This document shows, piece after piece, positions 34,682-45,633 of a stretch of DNA of 64,000 nt. Origin of the DNA: Paraconiothyrium sp. Pb-2020. Lineage: Eukaryota > Ascomycota > Dothideomycetes > Pleosporales > Didymosphaeriaceae. The first letter of the stretch is position 1; every line of letters begins with the position of its first letter. Below the pieces are notes generated by a model. That model worked only from the letters and a program-made list of their open reading frames with translations. It had not been told where the DNA came from and searched no databases. Location of the stretch: NCBI GenBank assembly GCA_022419385.1, contig JAJUBI010000003.1, forward strand, positions 2,170,001-2,234,000, read 5' to 3'. Position numbers and translations under genes: made by a program.

Positions 34682-35981
34682 TGTCACGGCATTAGGATTT
34701 TCGAGAGGTGCAAAATTGGGAGGAAGGTACAAGCAGTCTGGTGCGCGTCACCACAGCGAAAGATGTCGCCATGACTATATGCTATAGCGAAGCACCGACA
34801 AGTCCTGATCCATGTTTAGGTCGATCTTAGCGGGCCGCCGGCACCGATGTCGGCAGATTAGCCCCGGCAATACGAGGGCACCTGCAACTTGCGGAATCTC
34901 AGTTTATTCCAGTATGAAGTCGATGATAAGAATGTGCTGTCTTGAAATCCCCGTCCGCGCCTAGAAGACTTCTTCAACAAAAAACCTGTGCGGCGTTGAG
35001 TGAGTATGCTGGGCGGTACGTCCCAGGGCCTGATGCGCCAATTGTGGCTGTTGGATGATACGACCTTACTGACCGCTGGTCGGACTGCTCCCCGAGTGCT
35101 GGTCCCGTGAATGCGCGCAAGGTTCGTGATGGCCGTTGCGGTAGACCCACGGTACCACCCGACACCCGACGTTGAGTAACACAAAACGGTCGGAACCGAA
35201 TAGTGGTTACCACAGCAGTAGACTACGAAAGCACGTCCATAAACCTATATCGGGCGATGATACGAGATCAGGACAGCCCAAAGCTTCTGGCGCGCGTGTC
35301 CCACCGTATCTCGAATGTAGTTCCAGGGACAGGTAGCGGGATTGGGGATGGGTATCACGGTCCGGCCTTCCAAACTTGTAAAAGGTTAAGTGAGGTGGGA
35401 GTTGCAATGTCTTAGAGCGTTGTGTAAATGGGGCGTCGCCGTGGACATAATGATATGACCACTGACACACTGCTGCTGCTGCTAACTCACGGAGGCACGG
35501 CACGTGCAGCTTTGCTTCTTGTGTAGGTCTACCGCGCTATTCTTGATACCTTTCTTGCTTTCATCGAACTCCCGGCCACACCTTTGGACTGCAACAATTG
35601 GTGCAGATACATAGCGCTGACCCGGACCCTCCACGGTGCTTGGTACTCTCAGCCCTCTTTCTTCGAACTGTGAGGCACCTGAATCTGGTGGTAGGATCCA
35701 TTGACAACTCTTCATCGAGCTACCGCTTTCCATGGAACTTGATAGTTGTGTACTCGTGTGGGAACTTGTTGAGTAGAGAGTGAAGCATACATTTCCTGGC
35801 TTGTTGAAGTATGCGTACCCATTGCCGCAAGTGAAATGCTCTTGATAAAGCAGCCTTTTCTTCTTCCCTTCTGTTATCCTCCAAAGCCTTGATCACAGTC
35901 TCTGGACACCAAATTCAGGACCACTTAATTCAGGACCACTTATCGCCCATTTGCCATCATTGCTCACTTTTATCGCTCAAC
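34682..35981. other. Divergent upstream region, transporter / conserved unknown
   Basis: 1.3 kb between two divergent starts. It contains no supported ORF. Near its right end lies a perfect 15-bp tandem duplication. Confidence 0.5.
35912..35941. repeat. Perfect 2 x 15 bp tandem repeat
   Basis: The unit AATTCAGGACCACTT occurs twice back to back, about 40 bp before the ATG at 35982, so probably in the 5' leader of that gene. Confidence 0.9.
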
Positions 35982-36844
35982 ATGGGTATGAACACCAACA
36001 ATTCGAATTCTCTCTTTTCTAGTGAGTCGGCCGCCGATAATGCCACCACCAAGTATGTTCCTCCACCCAGGAGACCTGGTGCTCTTCTCTCCCAGAACTC
36101 CTGGAGGTCAAAGCAAGACCTAGTCTCCTACAAGAAGGCAGGGTTTCCTTCTCCTCCTCCTCCTTCTTCTTCAGCAGCCCCCAGCTCGCGCAGGGGATCA
36201 GCTTCCACGAATCGAGCTCTTCATCGACCAGTTCAAACAGCTCTTACAGCTCCTCGCCGCCTACCTATGGGAGCGGAGCTGCCAGTAAGAACTGGAGGGA
36301 GTGTCCCAACTGGAGGGAGTGCACCCCCAAGGACCCCTCACCTAGTCACAATGCCAAGCCAGCGTTTGACGACCTCCATCCAGGACAAGTTCTGCACCTC
36401 CCTTGCGAGGATCAGGTACCAAAAACCTCAATCCTGCACCAGAGAATGGTGGGACGAGACGACAAGCCCTGGGCGCACCCAGTGGTGATCCTTGAGAAGA
36501 AAGCAGCCTCTTCAGAGCTAGTCAAGTGTCAAGTAGTGACTTCGTTCCAAAATGGGGATACGTTCGCCAAGAAGTCGACAAGCTCAAAAGACCGTATCGC
36601 ACCGATTCAGGGTATCAAGCCACATGTGGGCAAGGACGGCATGCTCACCCGCTTGTTGACACTCGAGCCTGGCTCAGACAAGTTCATGAAGCCGTCCTAC
36701 GTCAACTTCTATGACAAGTTTGAGGACGGCCAATTCTGGATAGAGTATTGTCATATCCAGCCGTGGATGCCAAATGGGCGACTCGCCAGAATTACCTTTG
36801 ATCTAGAGTCGCTCGAGCGAATCAAGAGACAACAAGTGCGCTGA
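35982..36844 (+). CDS. Conserved fungal protein of unknown function
   Basis: The C-terminal part reads as a well-formed globular segment: FDDLHPGQVLHLPCEDQVPK, HQRMVGRDDKPWAHPVVILE, VKCQVVTSFQNGDTF, and a tail of WIEYCHIQPWMPNGRLARIT. It resembles a small conserved domain I associate with Dothideomycete hypothetical proteins; no function is known to me. Upstream of it the same frame gives a Ser/Tyr-rich linker and a double NWREC motif. The ATG at 35982 (MGMNTNNSNSLFSSESA) is in another frame. Splicing joins them if an intron ends at the strong pyrimidine-tract acceptor TTCTTCTTCAG at 36174. Donors compatible with the frame are GTATGT at 36053 and GTCAAA at 36107. The first would remove a conserved-looking YVPPPRRPGA stretch. 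An indel in the CTT/CTC repeat is the alternative. Confidence 0.6.
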
Positions 36845-37047
36845 GCGGTCTCAGCCATCGCCAACGCCAGGCACCGTTGGTGTTCGAGTCTAAAGCAATT
36901 TCAAGACTGCTATCATCAAGAGATCTGCCCTCTCCTCTTGTCCTGCCATACCCTATTATTATTTCGGCTTGCCCTCCAAATTCAGCCGGCACTTGTTGCT
37001 CCTATTGACACATTTTGATTGTCTGAGCAATTCCGGACCGTCGACTA

Positions 37048-37190
37048 TATCTGGCACCGTTGGCTCATATAGCCTGAAGCACACAGATGAACACCAGAGG
37101 AGAAGGCACGCAGAATGAGCGGTGGCCTCACAAACCGCTTCTTGCGACAACATCTGGCACCACTGGCTCGTGAAGCCTGAAGCACCCAGA
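37048..37190. repeat. Degenerate direct repeat, about 103-bp spacing
   Basis: A roughly 40-bp segment starting ATCTGGCACCGTTGGCTC at about 37049 recurs imperfectly at about 37152 as ATCTGGCACCACTGGCTC. Both copies continue into AGCCTGAAGCAC. It looks like an old local duplication. Confidence 0.6.
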
Positions 37191-40100
37191 CCATCAGAGA
37201 ACAAAGATGTACGCCATCTACAGCAACGGACGGCTCAAAAAATTTCATCCGACATCATAGCGCCCTCTTGCGAGTGGAAGGTCGTCATGGTCCGCGTGTC
37301 GGCGCTGGAAACATGCGTCATTTGGATGACCGCAGGATGTTTCAGAGGTATCAATTGCGCTCGTCGATAGTCGCGATTTTTCTGAGTGTTTCAGGCTTTG
37401 CCCTGGTAACGGCTTGGTTCGAAAGAGAAAACCGCCATCGGTCGGATCGACGCTCTCTCGACTTGGTAAATTTTGACGGCGTCAAAGTTTGGAACCTATT
37501 TGGCTGTGCGCTAGCTCAGTAGAAATCATATGAACATTCAATTAGCTTTTACTGTTTCTTGCTGTGGTGTTGTGCTGGCGATAGTATTTGCACTGCTTTC
37601 TAAGAGCGGTACATAGTTTGTTACGGTCGCAGCGATGTGCGTGATGTGACGAGTGGCTCGAGGCTTGAGTAGTTATCTCTTCAGTTACCACATCAATCTA
37701 GGACTTTCGCTCTCCGCTGCAGATGTAGAAAGGCATGATACGATGTAGTCTAACGTGGAGAAGGTGCAATCATCCAGGCACCCGGGGGACCAGGGTAATC
37801 GTTCGCAAGATCTCAGCTACCAGCACTGGAGAGGGAAGCAACTTTCTTCTTGCAGCAGGCCTCTGACAAGCACAGAGATTTGTAGATTTGTATTCATAGA
37901 ACCATGTGTGCCCGGAAGAGGGGAGGCTACCAAGTCTGTTCTGCTTGCTTCTACCGGACTTCGATTACTCCTACTCCAGTATGCTTCCAGTTGATATTAA
38001 AAGCCAGCATGCAATTTGGCAGCACTGCCTGCCGATTAAGAAACCACACTGTATCGCTGTAGTCTGTGTCCATTGATCTGCGTTCATGGAGGATCTGAGT
38101 ATCGGGCACATGATACCCAAGTCTCATTCGTACTGGTTCGAGCTTCTCCCGGTGTGGCCGAGGTGAGAAATGATACCGCTGATCTGTTGAAGACTTGGTG
38201 CGTACTGCCTGTCAAGGTCCAATCAGCATCCTTGATCAAGTCGTGAAACTTCATGGGGAGGCTGCCTCGGCACAGTGGCAACATGCAACTACAAGAGTAC
38301 TTCTTAAGTCAGTGCCCTTGAAATCACTTGCTAAGCTTCGGAATTCGGTGGAGACTATCCTCTTTACTACCTTAAAGGCATGGAACTGATCGACGCCTCT
38401 ATAATCAGCCGCAAACGGGTACTATGTCGCCCCAGGTTTCATTGAACAGCTTGGCTGCCTTTACCATTCTGGAAGCGGTCGTCCACTTTCTCCCGCAGAC
38501 AGCATGTGCTCGACGTTTCAGTCAACGACGTGAAGATTCATTGCCAACCTTGCAGGCTTTCGCAGCAGCTACCCAGTCTAGGCCCGCTCACCAACCAGTT
38601 CCCCCACGATGGGTCGTCGTTCATGCCAGACTAGTACCTAGACCCTTGCAATAATTACGTACCCTATGTAGAACCCATCGTCTCAGTCCATCGCCATGGC
38701 AGCTACAGCTACGGTTACGGCTGGGTTTTATCCTCACACATTAATAGTCGCGGCGGATGGCACATTTACATCCTAGAGGTGCTCCGTGCTAAATGTCCAG
38801 GACCAGTGCTCTATTTCATTGACACGGAATATGATCCATGCTTTTAGGACGCACCGCCGCGACCGAAATCACGCCATTTGCCGTTTGTAAACGACCGACC
38901 CCTTGGGTATACCTGGCTCTAGCGGCTGGAGAGTTTTGCTCTTATTACATGTTTTGAGTCGTATGTCTAGTTAAAAATGTATTGTTGCCGCTACATCTTC
39001 TCGCTGCGAGTACGGAGGGACCATACAGATCACTGCGGAAAGCTTGCGATTGCTACACCTGAGCAACCAAGTGCCGATACTACGACTGGTTGTGTCCAGA
39101 CGACCACGCCGATGGCCACATCTGGAATATAGTGAAGGACCATGAAAAGTGTTGATTCGTATGGTGATACAAACATGTGCTTTCCAAAGGGGTTATGTCG
39201 GTGCGAAGATCGCGGACATAGCTCCGTATTTTCGGGTTGGCTTACAACTCGCGGTGTTTCTCAGGTTTTCGGGCCTTTGCTCATCCATTGTAAGTGCGTT
39301 GCACGGTGGCGTTTAGATATTTCCTGGAGTAATTCCTATGGGAGAGCATGACCCTGCTACTGGATCGAATTTTGGAATTTAAGCTTGCACACTGGGCTTT
39401 TGATAAACATTTACATGAGAGCCTATCACGGATGCCAATCACGGCTTTTCCTACCTGTCCAAATCATCGCGGAATCGCTTGCCCCCCGGCCACCGAAGTG
39501 AACGTGGATTGGTATTCGGCCAGTGCTTGTTCCATCCACACCATGCAAGATTCGCAGGTTGGGTCTGTCATCTAAACGCGCTCCAGACGCTACCAAACTG
39601 TGTAAAACCCTTGCACTGACATAAACGCTCCTTTACCAACCCGGAGGTCCATTCCCTCATTTCGCTTAGCATCTCCGCATCCGACTCTTGCAGAACACCT
39701 CCTTTCTTATCCTGGCCAAAGTCCCGAGCAAGCCACGTGGAAATGCGAGCGGGACTGCGGGGCCTTCGTCGAGAATGTAGTGTTGTTGTGCCCCTGCGTC
39801 AGTGGCAGGTTGGCAGGATCTGTAGGATTCAGGGGATTGCGTGGTGCACAGGCTTTACCTCTGGGCTGGATCAGCTACCTCAAGTTTCGGTCGGTCACTC
39901 CGAGCTAGAGAGAAGCATCTACCACGTGGGACTGTGTTGGATATATGTGAGCGATGATGGGAAAGTTGCGATGGGGATCACAAGGCATTGTGTGCGACGT
40001 GGAGCACAGTGACACAAGAGCGAGCTTTTTCGCAAGATGGGGTAAAATTTCCGTAGATGGTTGCAATGTACTGCATATATAACGCGGTAATTTGGTGCCG

Positions 40101-42302
40101 TGCAGGGTAGAATGCGAACTACGGCGCCGACGGTCAGTTTCATGTATGGTCTGCGAAGTGTGTCCAAAGCCATTTCAGAAGTAAGTAAGATAGGAGGGTC
40201 CGCGGAACGGGCCTGCGTGTTTCTCGTACATGGTGGCAGGTTTGGGTTGAGGTGCACGCCGATCTCCCGCAGGTGTAGGCGATGTCGCATGTCAGGTAGT
40301 CCAAGTGGGCATTGGTAGGCAAAGGAACGTACGATGTTTGTATACGTGGTCAGCGATTAAGTGGAAATAGTGTCGACTATAGAGACAGTAGGCACGACGC
40401 TCGCGTAGCGTGCTTTCTTCGCCCAAGGGCCCCTTCCTTCGGAGGCATTTTTCGCCGCCGACAAATGCACCAACCAAGCGTGAAGCGTCAACCATTTCAC
40501 ACCTTGTCCTGCATTAAACCCCGTTCCGCAGATCTCCAAGCGCACATGGCCTGCAACATGTCACAATCCGCTAGCGCCGTGTGCTATGTGTCGGCGAACA
40601 TCGGCCTACGCCCTCGCTCTTAGCAACAGGCAGCCGCAAGTGGCGGCATAAGGATCGCCTGCCGCTCCCAAAAGCTTCACAACAAGCGGCTGCCGCTTCC
40701 CTTTGGCGGGGTCACCAGCGCCCAGCGCCCATGTAGAACTGTGGAAGATCTGCACGGTAACGGATGCGCAAAGCAGGGCTGATTGGACGTTGGAAAAGCC
40801 CCTCCGGTTAGTGCGACCGAGCATTGGCAGGCTCATTTCCATCGCAAGGTACCTGTTCTTCTACGAGGCCTTTGATGTGTATTTTTCTTCGCTGCCGGGC
40901 AGGCTTTGTGTGGAACGACTAAGGCCTTGGGCCGGCTGCGTGTCAGACCTACCATGACCACGATGCCGCCAACCCACCGCCCCCGCCAGATTCGTTGAGA
41001 GCTCACCGACATTTCTGACTCGAGCAGCGTGTACATGTACGCTAACCTGTGCCCCGCTCCCCAACGCGGAATGGAAACTGGCAGCGAGTAATGATTTGTG
41101 CAGAAGCCACACGAGCATCGATAGACAGTACAAGTCACACTGACGACTGCAGCGCCCGTGGTCCAGGAAGGCTGCAGGAGGGCCCGGGCGAAGTAGGTAC
41201 AGAGTACTCTCAGTCGGTTGCAAATGAGGGCTTCTTCCTCGGCTAAAGCTCTGCACGTCTGGCCTGCATCTTGGGCCACGCGACCCACGACGGGATCCTC
41301 GTCGAGTCGCAGGGGCGCCGGCGTGGGCTTTTGTTGTTTGTCGGGAGCATGACATAGGAACGATTCAGACGCTGCAGGACGACGTCGCACGGCGATTGAG
41401 CGTTCACGCCAGCGGCCCGTAAAGGAGGGCTTCCACGTGTCGGATCCTGGCGCCACGAGAGCAGCCCATGACTCAATAAGCGGGCTGCTAGTTTTTGCCG
41501 TCTGGGCGCAGGATCCCAGCAGGCGGGGGTGCGATGTAGAAAGTCGCCTCAACAAGTCGGTCCATGAAGGGGATGCAGCAACGGCAATGTACAGCGGCAA
41601 CTAGTAACGGCGGCCGCCGAAGCATTCGTGTGCTTGTGGCGGCAGTGCGGCAGCAGAGGCGGGAGAACCAGAGGTCGCTTGGGTGCCATGCTCGATCTCC
41701 CGGGGAGTCTGGACTGTGTTTGCCTTCTGTCACCCACCGACGGTTGGATGGATGGAGCAAGTATAATCTCGGTATCGCTGAAGAGAAGACTTCGCCACGG
41801 CAGACGACGACGGCATGGCGAGGCCCGGGAATAGCTTGCGGGGACCTGAAACGTGGGGGTGCTCTCTGGCTCGGAGATTTCAGCATGAGGATTCTCTGAA
41901 GACGAAGATTGGCCGTGGCGCACGCGTTGTCTCTGCTATTTTTGCAAACGGCAACAGCTCGACGAGTCTAGCAATCCTGATGGTGGTTAGTGAGCGATCT
42001 GCGCTCCCGTGAAACGCTCCGCCGACGCCCATTCGCCCGCGGCGCATGCAAGGTGAAGGCTACATTGGCGCCATGCCACAAACGACGGCGTGCGAGGGTC
42101 TCCAGCAGATCGGGTGCGGCGGGCCCCGGCAAGCCTGAACATGTCTCGCATCCAGGCCGTGGGTCGTACACGTGGTCAGCGATCAGCATCCTGTGTGTCC
42201 CGAAACGCTTTGCCATCCACCAGACGCATCACTTGTCACCGCCGTAGAAGCCTGGAGACGCCCGCCGGGCACCGCCTGTGCTGGCACGCCGCTGCAGGTG
42301 CA

Positions 42303-42326
42303 GCCGTGAGCCGTGAGCCGTGAGCC
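42303..42326. repeat. 7-bp tandem repeat (GCCGTGA)
   Basis: Three perfect copies of GCCGTGA followed by a partial GCC. Confidence 0.9.
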
Positions 42327-42780
42327 AGGCGCCATGGGCACGGGGGAACGAGGCGCTCTGAGCACATTTGCTGCCGTCAGAAGCGCAGGGGAGAGAAAAC
42401 GTGGGTTGCCACGTTTTGGCAGGACATCAGCAATACTCCGCACCTCTCGGATCAGGGCGCGTCGTTGCACGGCGGATGGTTGAGGTGGTTGGACGTCGCA
42501 CTGTGCGCCTCCGCAAGCAGCAAACAGCTACGGGCAGGCGTGACACGGCAACGGGGCCGTCTGGAGGTCGTGGTGGCCTCGGTGACCAAACGCGGCGCAA
42601 CCACGCTTTGCTCGTCGCAGCGACGGCCGCGCTGCTCGCGGACGCGCCTGCATGCGAGCCACGGAGCAAGACAGGCTGCGCTGGGCCCGGCGCGATCGGA
42701 GGCGCTGGTGTCTGAGTAAGAGTGATACACCGCGGTGGGTGGTGACGGCCGTGGGGCCAGAAGACGCCGCGCTCTGAGCG

Positions 42781-42807
42781 CTCGCCAGGCTCGCCAGGCT
42801 CGCCAGG
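42781..42807. repeat. 9-bp tandem repeat (CTCGCCAGG)
   Basis: Three perfect contiguous copies, in the GC-rich region upstream of flbA. Confidence 0.9.
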
Positions 42808-43094
42808 CCACGGTGCTTGCTGTGCTTTGAGTGCTGCTAGCCGCCGCCGTGCTCTTTGTTGCGCGGCGGCGCTCCGTGGCGTGAAACGTCTTGGCCGCTC
42901 AGGCTCACCCTCACGCGCGTGTTGGCAGGGATTGTCCTCGTGGAATGCCGTCGTGCTCCCTAATCGTTTTGGGCGTAGGTCCGCGCCGTCGAATTCGTCG
43001 CACGCCCGCGCTCTTCTGCTGGCCCAGCGCACGCACACCTCGAGCTTGACGGGCTACCCTGGCTAGTCCCACTCCCTTCCAGTCTGCGACTTCT

Positions 43095-43262
43095 ATGCCT
43101 CTGCCCCGGTTGCTAGATGTCTACGAACACAGCGCTGCTTCCTCACACTCTCTCCTCCGCCGTCGCCGCCCTACCGCCAACCGCCAACGCCCGCCCTTCA
43201 CCCAAGCCCGCCCGCCCGCACCCCACGACCCCAGCGGCCTCAGGAGCGCCCGCCTCGTCTGA
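43095..43262 (+). promoter_or_regulatory. Overlapping upstream ORF on flbA
   Basis: An ATG at 43095 precedes the flbA ATG by 22 bp in a different frame. It runs 55 codons before TGA at 43260-43262, overlapping the main start. If the transcript begins upstream of it, it would have to be bypassed by leaky scanning. Its start context (TTCTATGC) is weak. Confidence 0.5.
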
Positions 43263-45633
43263 CAGACCCGCTGCTGCCCAAGCCAGCTCGTCCACGGCGC
43301 CTGCCACTGCTCAAACCCACCCCGTCACTCGCCGGTCGACTCTCGCCTCGCGCTTCCCGCTCCTACGCAAGTCGAGCGGCTCCCACGTCCGTGCCACCAG
43401 CATCTCGCACGCCCTTCCCACTTCTTTCCTCGCCCCGGCTGCCCCGCGTGCCTCGACGTCCTCTTCTCGTGGCCGCATCGACACCCCGACACCAGAGCTC
43501 CGTTCCCGCGAGTCATCTACCAGCGCCAGCATCAGGTCCAGCCGCGACCCCGACACCACCGCCAGCGATCGCTCAAGGCCTGCCCTCTTCGCAACCTCGA
43601 CGTCAAATACATCTCCCGACATCGAGCCCACCGGCAAGCTGGACAAGCCATCACAGCCAACCAAGACAGCCAAAGCAGGCGACAAGAAGATGCATCAAAC
43701 CTCCTCGCGGCTCCTCCGCATGACGGACGATGAGCGGCCATACACCAGGGTAAGTGAACAGTATTTTCTATACTCAGAGCACAGACAATCGACGCGGTCA
43801 TTTCGTCTTTGACCACGCATTCGGCGCATGTTGGCGTCATTGGCATCTCCCAAAGTACTCCTGCAGTCCACCTCAATTCTCTCGGCCGGGTCCCGGCAGC
43901 GGAGGCAAATGGGCGGACTGGCAGCACAAGTGACTTTCTGATACACCACTCTTTGAACGATATCAACCCAAACTGGATTCGGTCCCCAAGCGGAGGGTTT
44001 GATCTTGTCACGTGCGATTCGCAACGCCACACTAAGCCCATGTCGAAGAGGGAGCACCATCGGGGCTGTGGGGGGCCTTCGATTCACAACTCGAGCACTG
44101 AGTGTATCGGACATTACTGACCTTCATGTAGGATTTTAAGGACCTCTTCTCCACGCTGATGGTATCGTTGCCGCTCACCCCGCATCGCGTGCGATTCAGG
44201 ATGATCGACTTCACCTTCACTTCTGACGAGGCCATAACGAACCTGGGCTCCCTGAAGTTTTCCCAATCCAACCGCATGCCGGACCCCAAAGATGCTTCCC
44301 GCGTTGTTACGACAACTACCACTACCACTTTCTCCATGGCTAAAGAGATGGCCCGTTCCGTCTGCACGAGATTCTATGAGGCGAAATTCATCGAGTCGGT
44401 TGAGGGCAAATTCGATTTCAACAACAAGAGCTCAGTGTGGCAACTTACGCCAAAAGGCATCCACATCCTAGAGCGCTTCTGCTCACGCAATGGCATCCAG
44501 TCCACTCATGTGAAGGCTGTCATTGAATCCAACCGCAATCCGCACCAGCTTGTCATTCTCGAGCGCAGCACGGATACCGACAAGCTGCACCACGATGAGC
44601 AGACGGTCGAGATCATCTTCCGTCGCTTCGTCGGGAACAGCGCAAACGAAACCTCGTCGGATTCTGATTCGATCCATGAGTTTGGCAAGTGCGACGTAGG
44701 CGTACGGACTATCAAGCACAAGCCGACACAAAGCCGGCCGTATGAGCACACGTTCAACGGGCGAAGCGCAGCCGAGTGGCTTATGGACTGTTCTACCATG
44801 GTCGATCGTCGCGAAGCTATTGAGATTTGTTCCATGTTTCTTCAGTTAGGACTGATCGCTCCGGTCGACGCACGCAATTCCTCTGAGAAATTCCAGCCTG
44901 CGAAGCAAGTGCAGTACTACATCACACAGCACGGCGAGCGTATTGCTGGGTGGAACCTCAGCGAAGACACGACAGCGCCGGCAGATTTGAATGCTACTAA
45001 AGCTCGAGACGGCGCTGCTCGTGATTCCAATAGCAACCGGACCAACGTCATCATCCGCAACCCATCTTGGCGCCTGTTGTACCGCGAGTTTCTGAAGGAG
45101 ACTATGTGCGAAGAAAATCTATCTTTTTATATCGAGGTACAAGACTTCAATTCGCAGTATCGAGCAGCCGTAAATGCCACGGGAGACAACAAGATCGAGA
45201 CAATTCGCGAAACTTTGGCTGCTGCATACGGTAAGCTACTCTTCTTCTTCTACAACGTCTTTGAGATGCTAATTGCTTAGGTCTATACAACGCTTTCCTT
45301 GCCCCAGGATCACCGAACGAGCTCAACATCGACCACGCTCTCCGCACGCAATTAGCTACCCGTATGACCCGCGCTGTTGGGGACGATACCGCTATGATGC
45401 AAAGCTTGGTAGAAGTTGCGTCGCTTTTCGAGAAGGCTCAGAACTCGATATTCAAGCTGATGTCCAGCGTACGCATCGTGCCACGAAAGGAATACGCTAC
45501 ATTGCTAACACTTCTGTAGGATTCTGTTCCCAAATTCATCAAGCACCCCAAGTATGGCCCGCAATTGCGTGGACTCGATGCGGCTGCCGCTGCCGCCTAC
45601 GCAGCCACCTCCGGAACATCCGCTCGAGCATAA
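43117..45633 (+). CDS. flbA: RGS protein FlbA, DEP-DEP-RGS
   Basis: GTPase-activating protein for the heterotrimeric G-alpha FadA; in aspergilli it turns off vegetative growth signalling and permits conidiation. Four exons (43117-43749, 44132-45230, 45281-45468, 45520-45633) join to 677 residues. The first ~205 residues are Ser/Pro/Ala/Thr-rich and disordered, ending LLRMTDDERPYTR. DFKDLFSTLMVSLPLTPHRV opens the fungal DEP-like N-terminal domain (about 212-350). A second DEP domain lies near 410-480 (HTFNGRSAAEWLMD, REAIEICSMFLQLGLIAPV). The RGS box runs from about 510 to 660, with WRLLYREFLKETMCEENLSF, LYNAFLAPGSPNELNIDHAL and FEKAQNSIFKLM. The tail is DSVPKFIKHPKYG. The first intron is 382 nt, far longer than the others (50-51 nt). 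An overlapping uORF precedes the start. Confidence 0.95.

Larger units (their letters stand above)
36845..43116. other. 6.3 kb without a supported gene, upstream of flbA
   Basis: Many overlapping small ORFs but no recognisable domain. A degenerate ~100-bp direct duplication lies at 37048-37190. From about 40.4 kb the sequence becomes GC-rich, and chance frames up to 255 codons appear (for example 40833-41600 minus) with no protein-like motifs. Short tandem repeats occur at 42303-42326 and 42781-42807. The right end is presumably the promoter and long 5' leader of flbA. Confidence 0.5.

Noticed and set aside
36860..36900. Possible tRNA (TGTTCGAGTC string)
   Set aside because: No A box at proper distance and no pairing arms.
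40833..41600. 255-codon frame on minus
   Set aside because: GC-rich region, mixed Arg/Ser composition without motifs; better explained as flbA upstream DNA.
42427..43038. 203-codon frame on minus next to flbA
   Set aside because: Includes the tandem repeats, Arg/Ala/Pro-rich, antisense to the flbA leader; typical chance ORF.
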